64,000 nucleotides of DNA from Paraburkholderia piptadeniae (lineage in GTDB: Bacteria > Pseudomonadota > Gammaproteobacteria > Burkholderiales > Burkholderiaceae), in contig NZ_CYGY02000096.1 in NCBI RefSeq assembly GCF_900007165.1, forward strand, positions 1-64,000, read 5' to 3'. The stretch's first letter is position 1. Each line of letters begins with the position of its first letter. Below are positions 17,435 to 26,962 of this stretch, in pieces. The notes below the pieces were generated by a model that did no database searches, had not been told where the DNA came from, and was given only the letters and a program-made list of their open reading frames with translations. The position numbers and the translations under genes were made by a program.

Positions 17435-17755
17435 ATGACACTCGACACTCAATTCAATCAGGTTTCCGTTATCAAACGCGCCAACGTTTACTTTGACGGC
17501 AAGTGTGTTTCGCATACTGTGCTGTTTGCCGACGGGACTCGGAAGACGCTCGGCGTCATCTTTCCCGGAACGCTAAATTTCGGCACCGAGGCACCCGAAG
17601 TTATGGACGTGCAGGCCGGCAAATGTCGCATCCGCATAGAAGGCGACGGCGAATGGCACACCTACAGCGCCGGTCAGTCGTTCGCAGTGCCCGGTAACAG
17701 TCGCTTCGACATCCACGTGATCGAAACGCTTGACTACGTCTGCAACTACTTGTGA
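17435..17755 (+). CDS. ppnP: Pyrimidine/purine nucleoside phosphorylase
   Basis: A 106-residue single-domain cupin of the DUF1255/PpnP (YaiE) family. Signature stretches are VSVIKRANVYFDGKCVSHTV, KTLGVIFPGTLNFGTEAPEV and the end FDIHVIETLDYVCNYL. PpnP splits nucleosides with phosphate to base and ribose-1-phosphate. The ribosome site AGGAAGG precedes the ATG. It is a single gene with about 300 bp of unassigned sequence before it. Confidence 0.95.
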   Translation: MTLDTQFNQVSVIKRANVYFDGKCVSHTVLFADGTRKTLGVIFPGTLNFGTEAPEVMDVQAGKCRIRIEGDGEWHTYSAGQSFAVPGNSRFDIHVIETLDYVCNYL

Positions 17756-18159
17756 CGTCGAATGCTCGTGCGGAGCGCGTCGGTAGTTTGGGACTTTACA
17801 TCACGGATGCTGGCCGTCGTAGTGCGTCACCTAGGTTCACTGCCAAGCCAGACGTCCCACTCACATCGCTGGAACGGTATTCGCGTATCGTCGACGACAG
17901 GTTGCCCGCAGTAGCGCGGTATGCGGCCCGTCGCGCGCCGGTTCGGCTTTTTCACAACCTATGCAGCGCGCGCTAACCGTACAATCCCTCGACAAAACGG
18001 ACGCGAACCAGGAACGCGACGCACGCGTCGGAGAGTGAAGGAAATGACACCGGTATTGTTTCACGTGGTAAGGCATGCGTGCACTTTGCGACGTATCTCG
18101 ACGCGGGCGGCACTCACAAGTAGGCGGAAGCAATCAGGTCGGAGTTGATAGACAACGCT

Positions 18160-18311
18160 TTGTTCGGTCGGCAGGCGCGCAGGTCGTGGTCGACAGCCAA
18201 CCTGATCGAGCAACTGAAGGCATTTTTGGAGAATCGAAAACGGTGGAAGCGGTTGCAACCGTCGCCGTATTCAACATGGTGTCGCGATTCATCGTCGCGC
18301 TCGCCGTCTGA
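18160..18311 (+). pseudogene. AhpD-like (carboxymuconolactone decarboxylase fold) relic
   Basis: The frame reads through SKTVEAVATVAVFNMVSRFI, then VALAV and a stop, which resembles the C-terminal helix of AhpD-like proteins (xFNMVxRFxxAL). The N-terminal CxxC region is missing. The surrounding 17756-18450 holds no other recognisable gene. Confidence 0.45.
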
Positions 18312-18451
18312 AACCCTTCTCACACAAGGCCGACCGGCATTCATGAGCTATGCTCACTGCTCCATGAGAACATACCATTGTTGCCCAGAATTTCGCGCTG
18401 CTACTCTAGCCGCAATTCGAGGTCACGCCGCCGGCGTGCCGTCTATTGCGG

Positions 18452-19705
18452 ATGGAAGTCATCGTGAAGCTTCATTGTGAAATGCCCGTAAGCGGCGCCG
18501 CAGGTGCCGGAAAAGTCGGTTCGATTTTCGACGAAGTTATCGACCGCAAAAGCTCCAATTCGCTGAAGTGGGCGTTTAGCGAAAGCTTGCTCACAGCAGA
18601 GGAGTTCGCGGCCGACCCGTTGCCGATGTGGGTCGCGGATATGGACTTCCGGGCGCCGCGAGTCGTCATCGATGCACTGCATGAGGCCGTCGAGTTCGGT
18701 GTATTCGGGTATTCGCGCGGAGCGACCGAAAGCTACGTCGCCGCGGTAACGGGCTGGCAGGCAAAGCGCTTTGGCTGGGAGGTCCCGAGCGAATGGGTGC
18801 TTCAATCCAGCGGCATCATCACCGCGTTGAAAACGGCCATTCAGGCATTTTCTTCACCGGGCAACTCGGTCCTGATTCAACCGCCCGTGTATGCGCATTT
18901 TCACGACGATGTCCTGCTGAACGGGCGCCAGCTGACCTATGCGCCGCTCGAGCGCACGGGAACCGTATATCGCTTCGACGAAAAGGCGTTCGAGGCAGCG
19001 ATCAGGCACAACACGAAACTCTTCATTCTGAGCAATCCGCACAATCCGACGGGCAACGTCTGGTCAGAAGGCGAACTGCGTACGATGGGGGAAATTTGCC
19101 TGCGGCATGGCGTGCTCGTGGTCTCGGACGAGATTCACCAGGATCTCATTGTGAATCCATTCAAGAAACACATCCCATTTGCGTCGCTCGGGAAAGCGTT
19201 TGCGGAGAACAGCATCACCTGCACGGCGCCGAGCAAGACCTTCAACCTGCCGGGACTTCAGAGCGCCAATCTCTTCGTACCCAACCGCTGCGTTCGCGAG
19301 GAATTGCGTCGGCAGTTTGACAGGAACATGTACTCATCCGTCAACACGCTGGGGATGGTCGCGGCCGAAGCTGCTTATTCTCGCGGTGAGCCGTGGCTCG
19401 AAGAATTGCTGCGGTATCTGCGTGAAAATCACGCGTACTTCCGAAATGCGGTCCACGGCCTCACGTCGAAGATCGAGGTTCTACCTGCCGATTCGCTCTA
19501 CCTCGCCTGGATGGACTGCCGGGGACTCGCGATGGACCCTGATGTCCTCAAACATTTCATGTTGATCGACGCGCGGCTCTGGCTGGATAACGGGCCGAAG
19601 TTCGGCATCGAGGGGCATGGGTATATGCGTGCAAACCTTGGCTGTCCGCGTTCCACGCTGGACGAAGCAATCCGCCGCCTGACGACCGCGCTCGCTGAAC
19701 TCTGA
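18452..19705 (+). CDS. PLP-dependent aminotransferase/C-S lyase, MalY/PatB type
   Basis: About 417 residues of the fold-type I class of MalY/PatB enzymes (cystathionine beta-lyase). Markers are LPMWVADMDFRAPRVV near the N-terminus, FILSNPHNPTGNVW, VVSDEIHQDLI (PLP-binding Asp) and APSKTFNLPGL (Schiff-base Lys). The C-terminal Arg region is ARLWLDNGPKFGIEGHGYMR. The start is uncertain: ATGs at 18452 and 18482 are both possible and neither has a strong ribosome site. It precedes an amino-acid permease, suggesting uptake and cleavage of a sulfur or other amino acid (inference). Confidence 0.9.
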   Translation: MEVIVKLHCEMPVSGAAGAGKVGSIFDEVIDRKSSNSLKWAFSESLLTAEEFAADPLPMWVADMDFRAPRVVIDALHEAVEFGVFGYSRGATESYVAAVTGWQAKRFGWEVPSEWVLQSSGIITALKTAIQAFSSPGNSVLIQPPVYAHFHDDVLLNGRQLTYAPLERTGTVYRFDEKAFEAAIRHNTKLFILSNPHNPTGNVWSEGELRTMGEICLRHGVLVVSDEIHQDLIVNPFKKHIPFASLGKAFAENSITCTAPSKTFNLPGLQSANLFVPNRCVREELRRQFDRNMYSSVNTLGMVAAEAAYSRGEPWLEELLRYLRENHAYFRNAVHGLTSKIEVLPADSLYLAWMDCRGLAMDPDVLKHFMLIDARLWLDNGPKFGIEGHGYMRANLGCPRSTLDEAIRRLTTALAEL

Positions 19706-20083
19706 ACTGCTGGAGCGCGCCAGATCTCGTCCCATGAAGGCGCGCGACCAAAACACAGTGCTGAAAGTAGCCCGTGGCACACGACCATCGTGCACGGTGC
19801 GCTCCTTTAGACGACCTGACTCGAACAGCCGCGATTGACCCTGACCATCGGGGCTAGAGAACCGATGTATGCCATGACCTGAGAGAACACGGCATGCAGT
19901 CGGGACATCGGCTTCACAAATCACGAGGTCGATGCAACGGGAGATGAGGTTTGAGGTTTGAGGTTTGAAAAAAATAGTAGTGCGTAGCGGTATTCGCACG
20001 GACAAACACCACATCTGAGATCAGCGTTTCAACGATCTTTAAACCTAAAAAAACTACAAACGATTAATTTCTTTGGAGGTGAC
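19706..20083. other. Intergenic region with short tandem repeat
   Basis: No gene seen. GAGGTTT is repeated three times at 19946-19966 just before an A-rich run. The stretch nearest 20084 is A/T-rich and probably holds the permease promoter. Confidence 0.5.
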
Positions 20084-21517
20084 ATGAGCAAGAGCATCGA
20101 GGTACAGACATACGAGCGGGAAGATCTGAAAAGAGATCTTAAGAACCGCCATATCCAGATGATTGCCATTGGCGGCGCAATCGGCACAGGACTGTTCTAC
20201 GGATCTTCCTGGGCAATCAGAACAGCTGGCCCGGCCATTCTGCTGGTCTTTCTGCTTGCCGCTATCGCCATCTACTTCGTCATGCGCGCACTCGGTGAAA
20301 TGGCCGTGGAAGAGCCGGTGTCCGGTTCGTACGTGTCGTATTCGAACCGCTACATTCACCGCTTCGCAGGCTTTCTGAACGGTTGGAACGCATTCATCTT
20401 TCTGCTGGCCACCAGTGCGGCCGACCTGAATGCTTTGGGCAATTACGTTCATTTCTGGTTCCCGCACATTCCGATCTGGGTGACGGCCGGCACCGCGGTA
20501 TCGCTGATGTTTGTCGTCAATATCATCGGCGTCAAGATATACGGCGAGGCGGAGTTCTGGTTCTCGCTCGTCAAGGTGATCGCGATCGTCGCGATGATTA
20601 TCTTTGGCGTCGGCATGATCGTGTTTGGCATCGGCAACAACGGTGTGCCCATCGGTTATCACAACCTCGTCGGCCACGGCGGATTCTTTGCCAAGGGGGC
20701 GAGCGGCACATTCCTCGCGGTGGTGATGGTCGCGTTCTCGTTCGGCGGCGTCGAAAATCTCGGTCTTGCCGCCGGCGAAGCGAAGGACGTCAAAACGACG
20801 ATGCCGAAGGCCGTCAATGCGACGTTCTGGCGACTGCTGATTTTCTACGTCGGTGCGATCGCAGTTCTGCTGATGGTTTTCCCGTGGACGTCGTTGACGA
20901 CGAAGGGTAGCCCGTTCGTCGAGGTCTTCACGAAGATCGGCATTCCGGCCGCAGCGAGCATCATGAATCTGGTCGTGATCATGGCGGTGCTGTCGGCAGT
21001 CAACGCGAGCGTGTTCACCAACAGCCGCACGTTCTACAACCTGTCGCTGCAGAAGAACGCGCCGGCCTTTCTCGGCGTCACCAATTCACGCAAGGTGCCG
21101 CACCGTGCAATCCTTATGGTGTTTGCCGCGATGTTCGCGGGCGTGCTGCTGAACTACATCATGCCTGAGCAGGCGTTCGAACTCTTTTCTTCGGTGACAG
21201 TGTTCGCGCTGGTCTGTGCATGGGGTTCCATCGTCATCAGCCATCTCAGGTTCCGGAAGCTGAAGATCCAGAACGGCGAAGAAGACCAGATCGCGTACCG
21301 GATGCCGTTCTACCCATACAGCAACTACATCGCGCTCGCGTTCGTGGTGGCGGTGCTGGTCGGTATCGCGATCCTGCCGGATATGCGCATGTCGCTGGTT
21401 GTTTCGGCCGTCTGGGTGCTGGTCGTGTATGCGGCCTACCGGTTCTACGTCCGCAAAGACACGTCTCAGGCGCGTGACGAAGTCGATGCCGTCAAGCCCG
21501 AGGATCAGCTGGCCTGA
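20084..21517 (+). CDS. Amino acid permease (APC family, AAT subfamily)
   Basis: A 477-residue inner-membrane transporter with about 12 hydrophobic helices. The amino-acid transporter signature includes LKNRHIQMIAIGGAIGTGLF at the start of TM1, then GPAILLVF and ALGEMAVEEPVSGSYVSYSN. The protein resembles the CycA/GabP/AnsP group of proton symporters. GGAGGTGAC before the ATG is a strong ribosome site. The substrate cannot be fixed from sequence. The partner upstream is a MalY/PatB-like enzyme. Confidence 0.93.
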   Translation: MSKSIEVQTYEREDLKRDLKNRHIQMIAIGGAIGTGLFYGSSWAIRTAGPAILLVFLLAAIAIYFVMRALGEMAVEEPVSGSYVSYSNRYIHRFAGFLNGWNAFIFLLATSAADLNALGNYVHFWFPHIPIWVTAGTAVSLMFVVNIIGVKIYGEAEFWFSLVKVIAIVAMIIFGVGMIVFGIGNNGVPIGYHNLVGHGGFFAKGASGTFLAVVMVAFSFGGVENLGLAAGEAKDVKTTMPKAVNATFWRLLIFYVGAIAVLLMVFPWTSLTTKGSPFVEVFTKIGIPAAASIMNLVVIMAVLSAVNASVFTNSRTFYNLSLQKNAPAFLGVTNSRKVPHRAILMVFAAMFAGVLLNYIMPEQAFELFSSVTVFALVCAWGSIVISHLRFRKLKIQNGEEDQIAYRMPFYPYSNYIALAFVVAVLVGIAILPDMRMSLVVSAVWVLVVYAAYRFYVRKDTSQARDEVDAVKPEDQLA

Positions 21518-21648
21518 CGGCCACCCGACCCCCGCGCGGAGCGTCGAATCGATTTCGCGACTTCATTAAGCCTATGAGGGCGGACTGCCACGGACCACCG
21601 TGGCAGCCGCCCTCAATGCATTGGCGCATGCCGTGCACTTGTTTGCCA

Positions 21649-22482
21649 TCATTCGCTGCCGACCCGGGCGGTCGGCGACGCGGACCGGTTTCCCACTTCC
21701 TCGCCACGACCGCGCATATACGCCTGCGGGCTACTGCCCATCTCGAGACGAAACGCATATACGAACGCCGATGTCGAGCCGTAGCCAAGCTCCATCGCTG
21801 TGCGGGTGACGCCCATGCCGCCGCCAAGCAGTTCGATCGCCCTGAACAGCCTCATTCGGCGGCGCCATGACCGCAAGCTCATGCCCGTCTCGCTGACGAA
21901 ACGTCGCGCCAGCGTACGGGCCGACATTCCCAGGACGCACCCCCAGTCTTCCGGTCCACGCGGGTCTGCCGGATCTGAATAAAGCGCTTCGCAAAGCGTC
22001 GCGAGCGCGCCGTCTCTCGGCCACGGCAACGCCGTCGGCAGAGGCCGCGTTCGCCGGAGCTGGTCGAGAATGAGATGGGTGATTCGACCGGCGTAGCCGT
22101 CATCGTCTTGCCGTCCCTCGATGGCCGCCGCTTCGATGATGAGTGCCTTCAGCAGCGGCGAAACAGCGAACACCATCGGAGCCGTGCCTGAGAGCGCGCG
22201 ACCGGTCTCTTCGGCTATCCACAGACTGCGAAACTCAGCGCCGAGAAGTGAGCCCACTTTGTGACGGAGCCCGGTCGGCAGCCACACGGCCTGCTCCGGG
22301 GAGATCACGAGCGACCCGCCTTCCGATATCACCGTCAACGCTCCGGAAATCGCGTAGACCATCTGATGCCAGCGATGCGAGTGCTCCGGAAAGAAGTGAC
22401 GCGCCGGGATGAACTGCGCGCGGACTGTCAGCGGTGCAGGGGATATGGCGTCCGCCGGGGCTTCGATTGTTTCCCAGTTCAT
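21649..22482 (-). CDS. AraC family transcriptional regulator
   Basis: An N-terminal cupin sensor (ARHFFPEHSHRWHQMVYAISG) and a C-terminal double HTH (LGMSARTLARRFVSETGMSL, then VTRTAMELGYGSTSAFVYAF). This is the usual layout for cupin-type AraC proteins of 270-290 residues. The frame is open up to 22542; MNWETIEAP at 22482 fits family starts. It is divergent from the TPR-MFS-LysR operon, which it may control. A broken copy of its C-terminal half lies at 34546-34740. Confidence 0.92.
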   Translation of the reverse strand: MNWETIEAPADAISPAPLTVRAQFIPARHFFPEHSHRWHQMVYAISGALTVISEGGSLVISPEQAVWLPTGLRHKVGSLLGAEFRSLWIAEETGRALSGTAPMVFAVSPLLKALIIEAAAIEGRQDDDGYAGRITHLILDQLRRTRPLPTALPWPRDGALATLCEALYSDPADPRGPEDWGCVLGMSARTLARRFVSETGMSLRSWRRRMRLFRAIELLGGGMGVTRTAMELGYGSTSAFVYAFRLEMGSSPQAYMRGRGEEVGNRSASPTARVGSE

Positions 22483-22647
22483 GTCGTTCGTCCGATTGGC
22501 AGATGTTCTATACATTTTGACTACCAGTCGAAATACTGTCACGGGAAAACCTGGTTTAATGACAGTCCCGCGTATTGATGCGCGACAGGGCCGACCGCAG
22601 CCGACAGCCGCGCCCGATTGCTAACAAATTTCCGGAGTAACCGATTT

Positions 22648-23991
22648 ATGGGCCGCCTCGACCGCTACGATCTGCCGCTTTCGACAACATCCGACCTCGC
22701 CGCAGAGCGATACCGTACGGGTGTCGACCTGCTGCTGTCGCTGTGGCCGGGCGCCGGCGAAGCACTGGAAGAGGCGATCGCGGCCGACCCCGATTTCGCG
22801 CTGGCGTACGCCGCCCGCGCGCGCCTGCATGCGATCAGCGTGCAGCCGGCTCAGGCTCGCGCAAAGATCGCGAAGGCGCTCGATCTCGTCGCCCGTAACG
22901 GGACGGAACGTGAGCGCAGCCACGTCGACGTGCTGTCGCTGGCCATCAACGGACAGGCGGCCAAGGCACTCACTGCCGCGCTCGCGCACACCGACCGCTG
23001 GCCGCGGGACATCGTCATCCTGTCGATGCCGCTTGGGGCGTTCGGCCTCTTCGCGTTTTCCGGCATGGCCGACCACGACCAGGCACGCGTCGACCTGTGC
23101 GAACGCCACGCGAAACACTTCGATGCCGACGACTGGTGGTTTCTGACCTATCGAGGATGGGCGCACGGCGAAAACGGCGACCTCCAGCTCGGACGCGCGC
23201 TCACGCAACGCGCGCTGCAATTGCGGCGACACAACGTGAACGCGGCGCACGCCGTCGCCCACGTGCTGTACGAGTCCGGTGCGAACGACGAGGCGCAAGA
23301 CATGATCACCGGCTGGCTGCCGGAGTACGACAAGACAGGCGTGCTTCACGGCCACATTGCATGGCATAGCGCGCTCATCGCACTTGAGCGGGCAGACACC
23401 GGGCGGGCGCTCGCCATCTACAACGAGCATGTCGCGCCGGCTGCGTCGCTCGGCACGCCGATCAACATCGTCAGCGACACGTCGTCGTTTCTCTGGCGCA
23501 TGCAGGCCTACGGCCACGCTGTTCCGGCGGGCATGTGGGACGCCGCCGCAAAGTACGCGTCAGATTACTTCAAGGAAGCGGGGTTTCCATTCGCTGACTT
23601 CCACATGGCGCTGGTAGCCGCGGCGACGGGCGACAGCAAAGCCGTCGAACAACGCGTTGCCGTGCTCAACAGGCTCATCGACGGAGGCAAGCTTCCGGCC
23701 GGCCCCGTCGTCCCGGCGATCTGCCGCGCGTCGTTGGCCTTCGCCGAAGAAAAGTACGCACTCGCCGCGGAGATCCTCGAGCCGGTCGCGCGAGACGTCG
23801 TGCGAATCGGCGGAAGCGGCGCGCAGCGCGAGGTCGTCGAGGACACGCTTCTGGTTGCGCTCATGCGAAGCGGCGAGGCCGGGAAAGCGCATGCGATCCT
23901 CAACGAGCGGCTGCATCGTCGTCCGTCCCCTCGCGACGAGCGGTGGCTCGACCAGTTGCGCAGCGCTCAGGCGCCCCTCGCGAATCGATGA
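22648..23991 (+). CDS. Tetratricopeptide repeat protein (TTC38-like)
   Basis: About 447 residues made of helical repeats. The first repeat is DFALAYAARARLHAISVQPAQA. A central HNVNAAHAVAHVLYESG motif is typical of the TTC38-type TPR family found in many Proteobacteria beside transporters. No signal peptide. ATG 22648 is chosen because family similarity begins there. The stop overlaps the next start (ATGA at 23988-23991), so it is co-translated with the MFS gene. Function is unknown; a scaffold or regulatory role is inference. Confidence 0.85.
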   Translation: MGRLDRYDLPLSTTSDLAAERYRTGVDLLLSLWPGAGEALEEAIAADPDFALAYAARARLHAISVQPAQARAKIAKALDLVARNGTERERSHVDVLSLAINGQAAKALTAALAHTDRWPRDIVILSMPLGAFGLFAFSGMADHDQARVDLCERHAKHFDADDWWFLTYRGWAHGENGDLQLGRALTQRALQLRRHNVNAAHAVAHVLYESGANDEAQDMITGWLPEYDKTGVLHGHIAWHSALIALERADTGRALAIYNEHVAPAASLGTPINIVSDTSSFLWRMQAYGHAVPAGMWDAAAKYASDYFKEAGFPFADFHMALVAAATGDSKAVEQRVAVLNRLIDGGKLPAGPVVPAICRASLAFAEEKYALAAEILEPVARDVVRIGGSGAQREVVEDTLLVALMRSGEAGKAHAILNERLHRRPSPRDERWLDQLRSAQAPLANR

Positions 23992-25283
23992 TCGGGGCGA
24001 CTTGCGTGCGGAAACTGCTCGTTCAAGGGATAGGCCCGGTCGCCGCAATCTCGATCGCGCAACTCTTCGGTACTGCACTGTGGTTCAGTGCAAACAGTAC
24101 TGCCGGCGACCTGGTGAAAATCTGGCACATCAGCGCGGCTGACATCGGCTGGCTGACGAGCGCAGTGCAGCTCGGTTTCATCCTCGGCACACTCGTCGTC
24201 TCGCTGAGCGGCGCCGCCGATCGTTTTCGCGCGAGCAGGATCTTCGTCTGCAGCGCCGTCGTCGGTGCGCTGTTCAACCTTGGCTTTGCATGGCTGTCGA
24301 CCGGTCTCGTGAGTGGCGCGCTGTTCCGGTTCGGCGTCGGTATCTGCCTCGCCGGTATCTATCCGATGGGAATGAAGCTGATCATCGGCTGGGCACCCAA
24401 TCGCACGGGTCAGGCGCTCGCGCAGCTTGTCGGGATGCTCATACTCGGCACCGCACTACCCCACGCGATGCGCGTACTGGGAGCGGGTCTCTCATGGCAG
24501 CTGGTCATTTCCGCGTCGTCGTTGCTTGCTGTCGGTGGGGCCGGCATTATCGGCGCGCTCGGCGATGGGCCGCACTCTGTCGTGTCGCCCCGTTCCGCGC
24601 GCAACAAGGAGACACCAGCGACGTCGCCGCCATCCCTACTCAGCGCGTTTCGCGTTCGCCGGTTCCGGGCCGCGACGCTCGGATATTTCGGCCACATGTG
24701 GGAGCTTTACGCGTTTTGGACCGCTGTGCCGCTGCTGATTTCCCATACGTCTCTGACGAGTGCATTTGCGGGTCTCAGTGTGTCGGCGATGTCATTCATT
24801 GTGATCGGGATTGGCGCATTGGGCTCCGTGCTCGGCGGCGTTCTGTCGCGATACCTCGGCAGTGCGAAGGTGGCGACAGGCGCACTCGCGATATCCGGTC
24901 TATGTGGGCTCGTCTTCGCTTTGGGCTGGCGTCACCTGGCTCCCGAAACGATGGCAGTGCTTCTGCTGATCTGGGGCGCGTCGGCCCCCGCTGACTCGCC
25001 GCAGTTTTCCGCGCTCGCTGCCGACGCATGTCCGCGCGCGCTCGTGGGAAGCGCGCTCGCGATCCAGAACTCGATTGGCTTTGCGATCACGGTGTTATCG
25101 ATTGGAGCGAGCACCTCGCTTTTCGAACATGTCGGACTCGATGCGATGTGGCTGCTGGTGCCGGGACCGGTGCTGGGTCTGGCCGGGTTTGCGCTCACTT
25201 TGCGAAAAGCGAGATCGTCGCGGGAGCCGATGCAGTGCACCGATAGCGTCGATCGCCCGCGAAGCACCGAAGCGTTGCGCTGA
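23988..25283 (+). CDS. MFS transporter
   Basis: About 431 residues with 12 predicted membrane helices, a cytoplasmic loop in the middle (GPHSVVSPRSARNKETPATS) and MFS-like loop features such as LSGAADRFRASRIFV after TM2. It starts inside the stop of the TPR gene and is followed 12 nt later by a LysR regulator, forming a three-gene operon. The substrate is unknown. Confidence 0.9.
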   Translation: MIGATCVRKLLVQGIGPVAAISIAQLFGTALWFSANSTAGDLVKIWHISAADIGWLTSAVQLGFILGTLVVSLSGAADRFRASRIFVCSAVVGALFNLGFAWLSTGLVSGALFRFGVGICLAGIYPMGMKLIIGWAPNRTGQALAQLVGMLILGTALPHAMRVLGAGLSWQLVISASSLLAVGGAGIIGALGDGPHSVVSPRSARNKETPATSPPSLLSAFRVRRFRAATLGYFGHMWELYAFWTAVPLLISHTSLTSAFAGLSVSAMSFIVIGIGALGSVLGGVLSRYLGSAKVATGALAISGLCGLVFALGWRHLAPETMAVLLLIWGASAPADSPQFSALAADACPRALVGSALAIQNSIGFAITVLSIGASTSLFEHVGLDAMWLLVPGPVLGLAGFALTLRKARSSREPMQCTDSVDRPRSTEALR

Positions 25284-25295
25284 TGGAGAACAGGG

Positions 25296-26222
25296 ATGCT
25301 AGACCTCCAGTACCTCTCGATCGTGATGGAAGTGGATCGCCTCGGCAGCGTGACCGCGGCGGCCGACCGGTTGAATGTGACGCAGTCGGCGCTCTCTCAC
25401 ATGGTTCGAAAATTCGAAGAGCGGCATGGCGTCAAGCTCTGGACCAAGAACGGCCGCGGACTGCGGTTCACACACGCCGGCGAATATCTGCTTGGCCTCG
25501 CCGGGCGCGTGATACCGCAGATGGAGCACGCGGAACGGACGCTGACGAATTTCGCGGAGGGTCGCCGTGGAGCGCTGCGCGTGGGCATGGAATGTCATCC
25601 GTGCCAGAAATGGCTTACCCGGCTCACGCCGCACTATCTCGCGGCCTGGCCCGATGTCGATTTCGATGTGCGCACCGCATTCCGTTTTGACGGCGTTGCC
25701 GCGCTGCTTGGGTACGAAATCGATCTGCTCATCACGCCCGACCCGATCGACGTGCCGGACATCACGTTCGCTCCCGTCATCGACTATGAGTTGATGCTGG
25801 TGGTGCCGGAGCGCCATCCGCTCGCCACACGGGAGTTCGCTGTGCCTCAGGACCTGATGAGCGAGGAACTGATCACGGTTCCCGTGAGCAAGGAGCGCCT
25901 CGACATCTTCACGCGCTTTCTGGTGCCCGCGCACTGCAAGCCGAAATTTCATCGGACGGCCGAGCAGACTGAACTGATGCTGCAACTGGTTGCAGCCGGT
26001 CGCGGCATCGCCGTCTTACCGAACTGGCTCGTGGCGGAGGAGGGGAGCGGGTTGCCTGTGCGGACCATCCGGCTCGGCGAGCATGGCTTGAGCAAGAGCA
26101 TCAATGTCGGGGTCCGCAAGGGCGAAGAAGATGTCGCCTATATCGCCGGGTTCCTGAAGATGGCGCACGATCTCTGGGCGCCAGCGCAACGGATGGTGGC
26201 CGACCAAACGGACCGGGAGTGA
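25296..26222 (+). CDS. LysR family regulator, MetR-like
   Basis: A 308-residue LTTR. The N-terminal HTH is SVTAAADRLNVTQSALSHMV. The start of the effector domain, LRVGMECHPCQKWL, resembles the MetR motif (LRIAVECHTCFDWL), so a homocysteine-like effector is possible. It lies last in an operon with the TPR and MFS genes, an arrangement that often means autoregulation of the cluster. A GGAG lies about 12 nt before the start. Confidence 0.92.
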   Translation: MLDLQYLSIVMEVDRLGSVTAAADRLNVTQSALSHMVRKFEERHGVKLWTKNGRGLRFTHAGEYLLGLAGRVIPQMEHAERTLTNFAEGRRGALRVGMECHPCQKWLTRLTPHYLAAWPDVDFDVRTAFRFDGVAALLGYEIDLLITPDPIDVPDITFAPVIDYELMLVVPERHPLATREFAVPQDLMSEELITVPVSKERLDIFTRFLVPAHCKPKFHRTAEQTELMLQLVAAGRGIAVLPNWLVAEEGSGLPVRTIRLGEHGLSKSINVGVRKGEEDVAYIAGFLKMAHDLWAPAQRMVADQTDRE

Positions 26223-26503
26223 CCCAATGAATACAGAAGCCTCGCAACGGGGTGACTCGCCTCACGAGATAGCCGATGCCGGTAGCAACATCGCGGGACT
26301 GACGCGATCGCGCTAGCGCTGGCTGGCGCCCATTCGATAATCGTATATCGACAAAGCGGTCACTCGAAATGAGCGGATGACCAACCTAGTTCGTATGCCA
26401 GTCGACGCAAGCCTCGCTAAGGAGCCAATCACGAAACGCGAAAAGTCTCGGCAACGCAGCACATTCCTTCCGGTAGACGACGTAAGACGCGAGCCCTGCG
26501 CAC

Positions 26504-26740
26504 GCTGACGATTGTCGACAACTACAGACGTGAGTGTCTGGATATCGGTGTCGGGGCGTCGCTAAAAGGCGAAGACGTAGTTGTCGCTTTCTATCGCATC
26601 ACATCAGATCGGCCAATACCGCGCCTGATCAAGGCAGATAGCGGGTCCGAATTCATCTCGAAGGCGCTGGGATCGATGGGCATACGAGAACGTCGTAGAG
26701 ATCGACTTCTCACGTCCCGGCAACGCTGCACACATCAATC
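26504..26740 (+). pseudogene. IS3/IS407-type transposase relic
   Basis: The reading LRTLTIVDNYRRECLDIGVG, then SLKGEDVV, DSGSEF and VVEIDFSRPG follows the middle of IS407-group OrfB (LTVVDNFTRECL, DNGxEF, DFSRxGKP). One extra base near 26678 breaks the frame. Ends and orfA are missing. The rest of 26223-26962 holds no recognisable gene. Confidence 0.8.
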
Positions 26741-26962
26741 GACTTCCATGCCGCCTGTCGACTGGGATGCGGCGGGTCGAGCGTTATGCGCCTGCGGGAC
26801 GAACCCACCGCCCGGGCGGATGCGGGGAAAGACGCTCGGCTTGGGGGCGCCCCGAGGGAGTTGAGACAGTAGCGGGCGCTGTCGGTGAGCCGGCAGTAGC
26901 TGAGCAATGCCGCCGGTTGTCGGAAGGACAACCGGGAAACGAGCGTCTTGTCTCGGTGGATA

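Noticed and set aside
19946..19966. GAGGTTT x3 as an iteron or replication origin
   Set aside because: Only three short units, no Rep gene, DnaA boxes or partition genes nearby.
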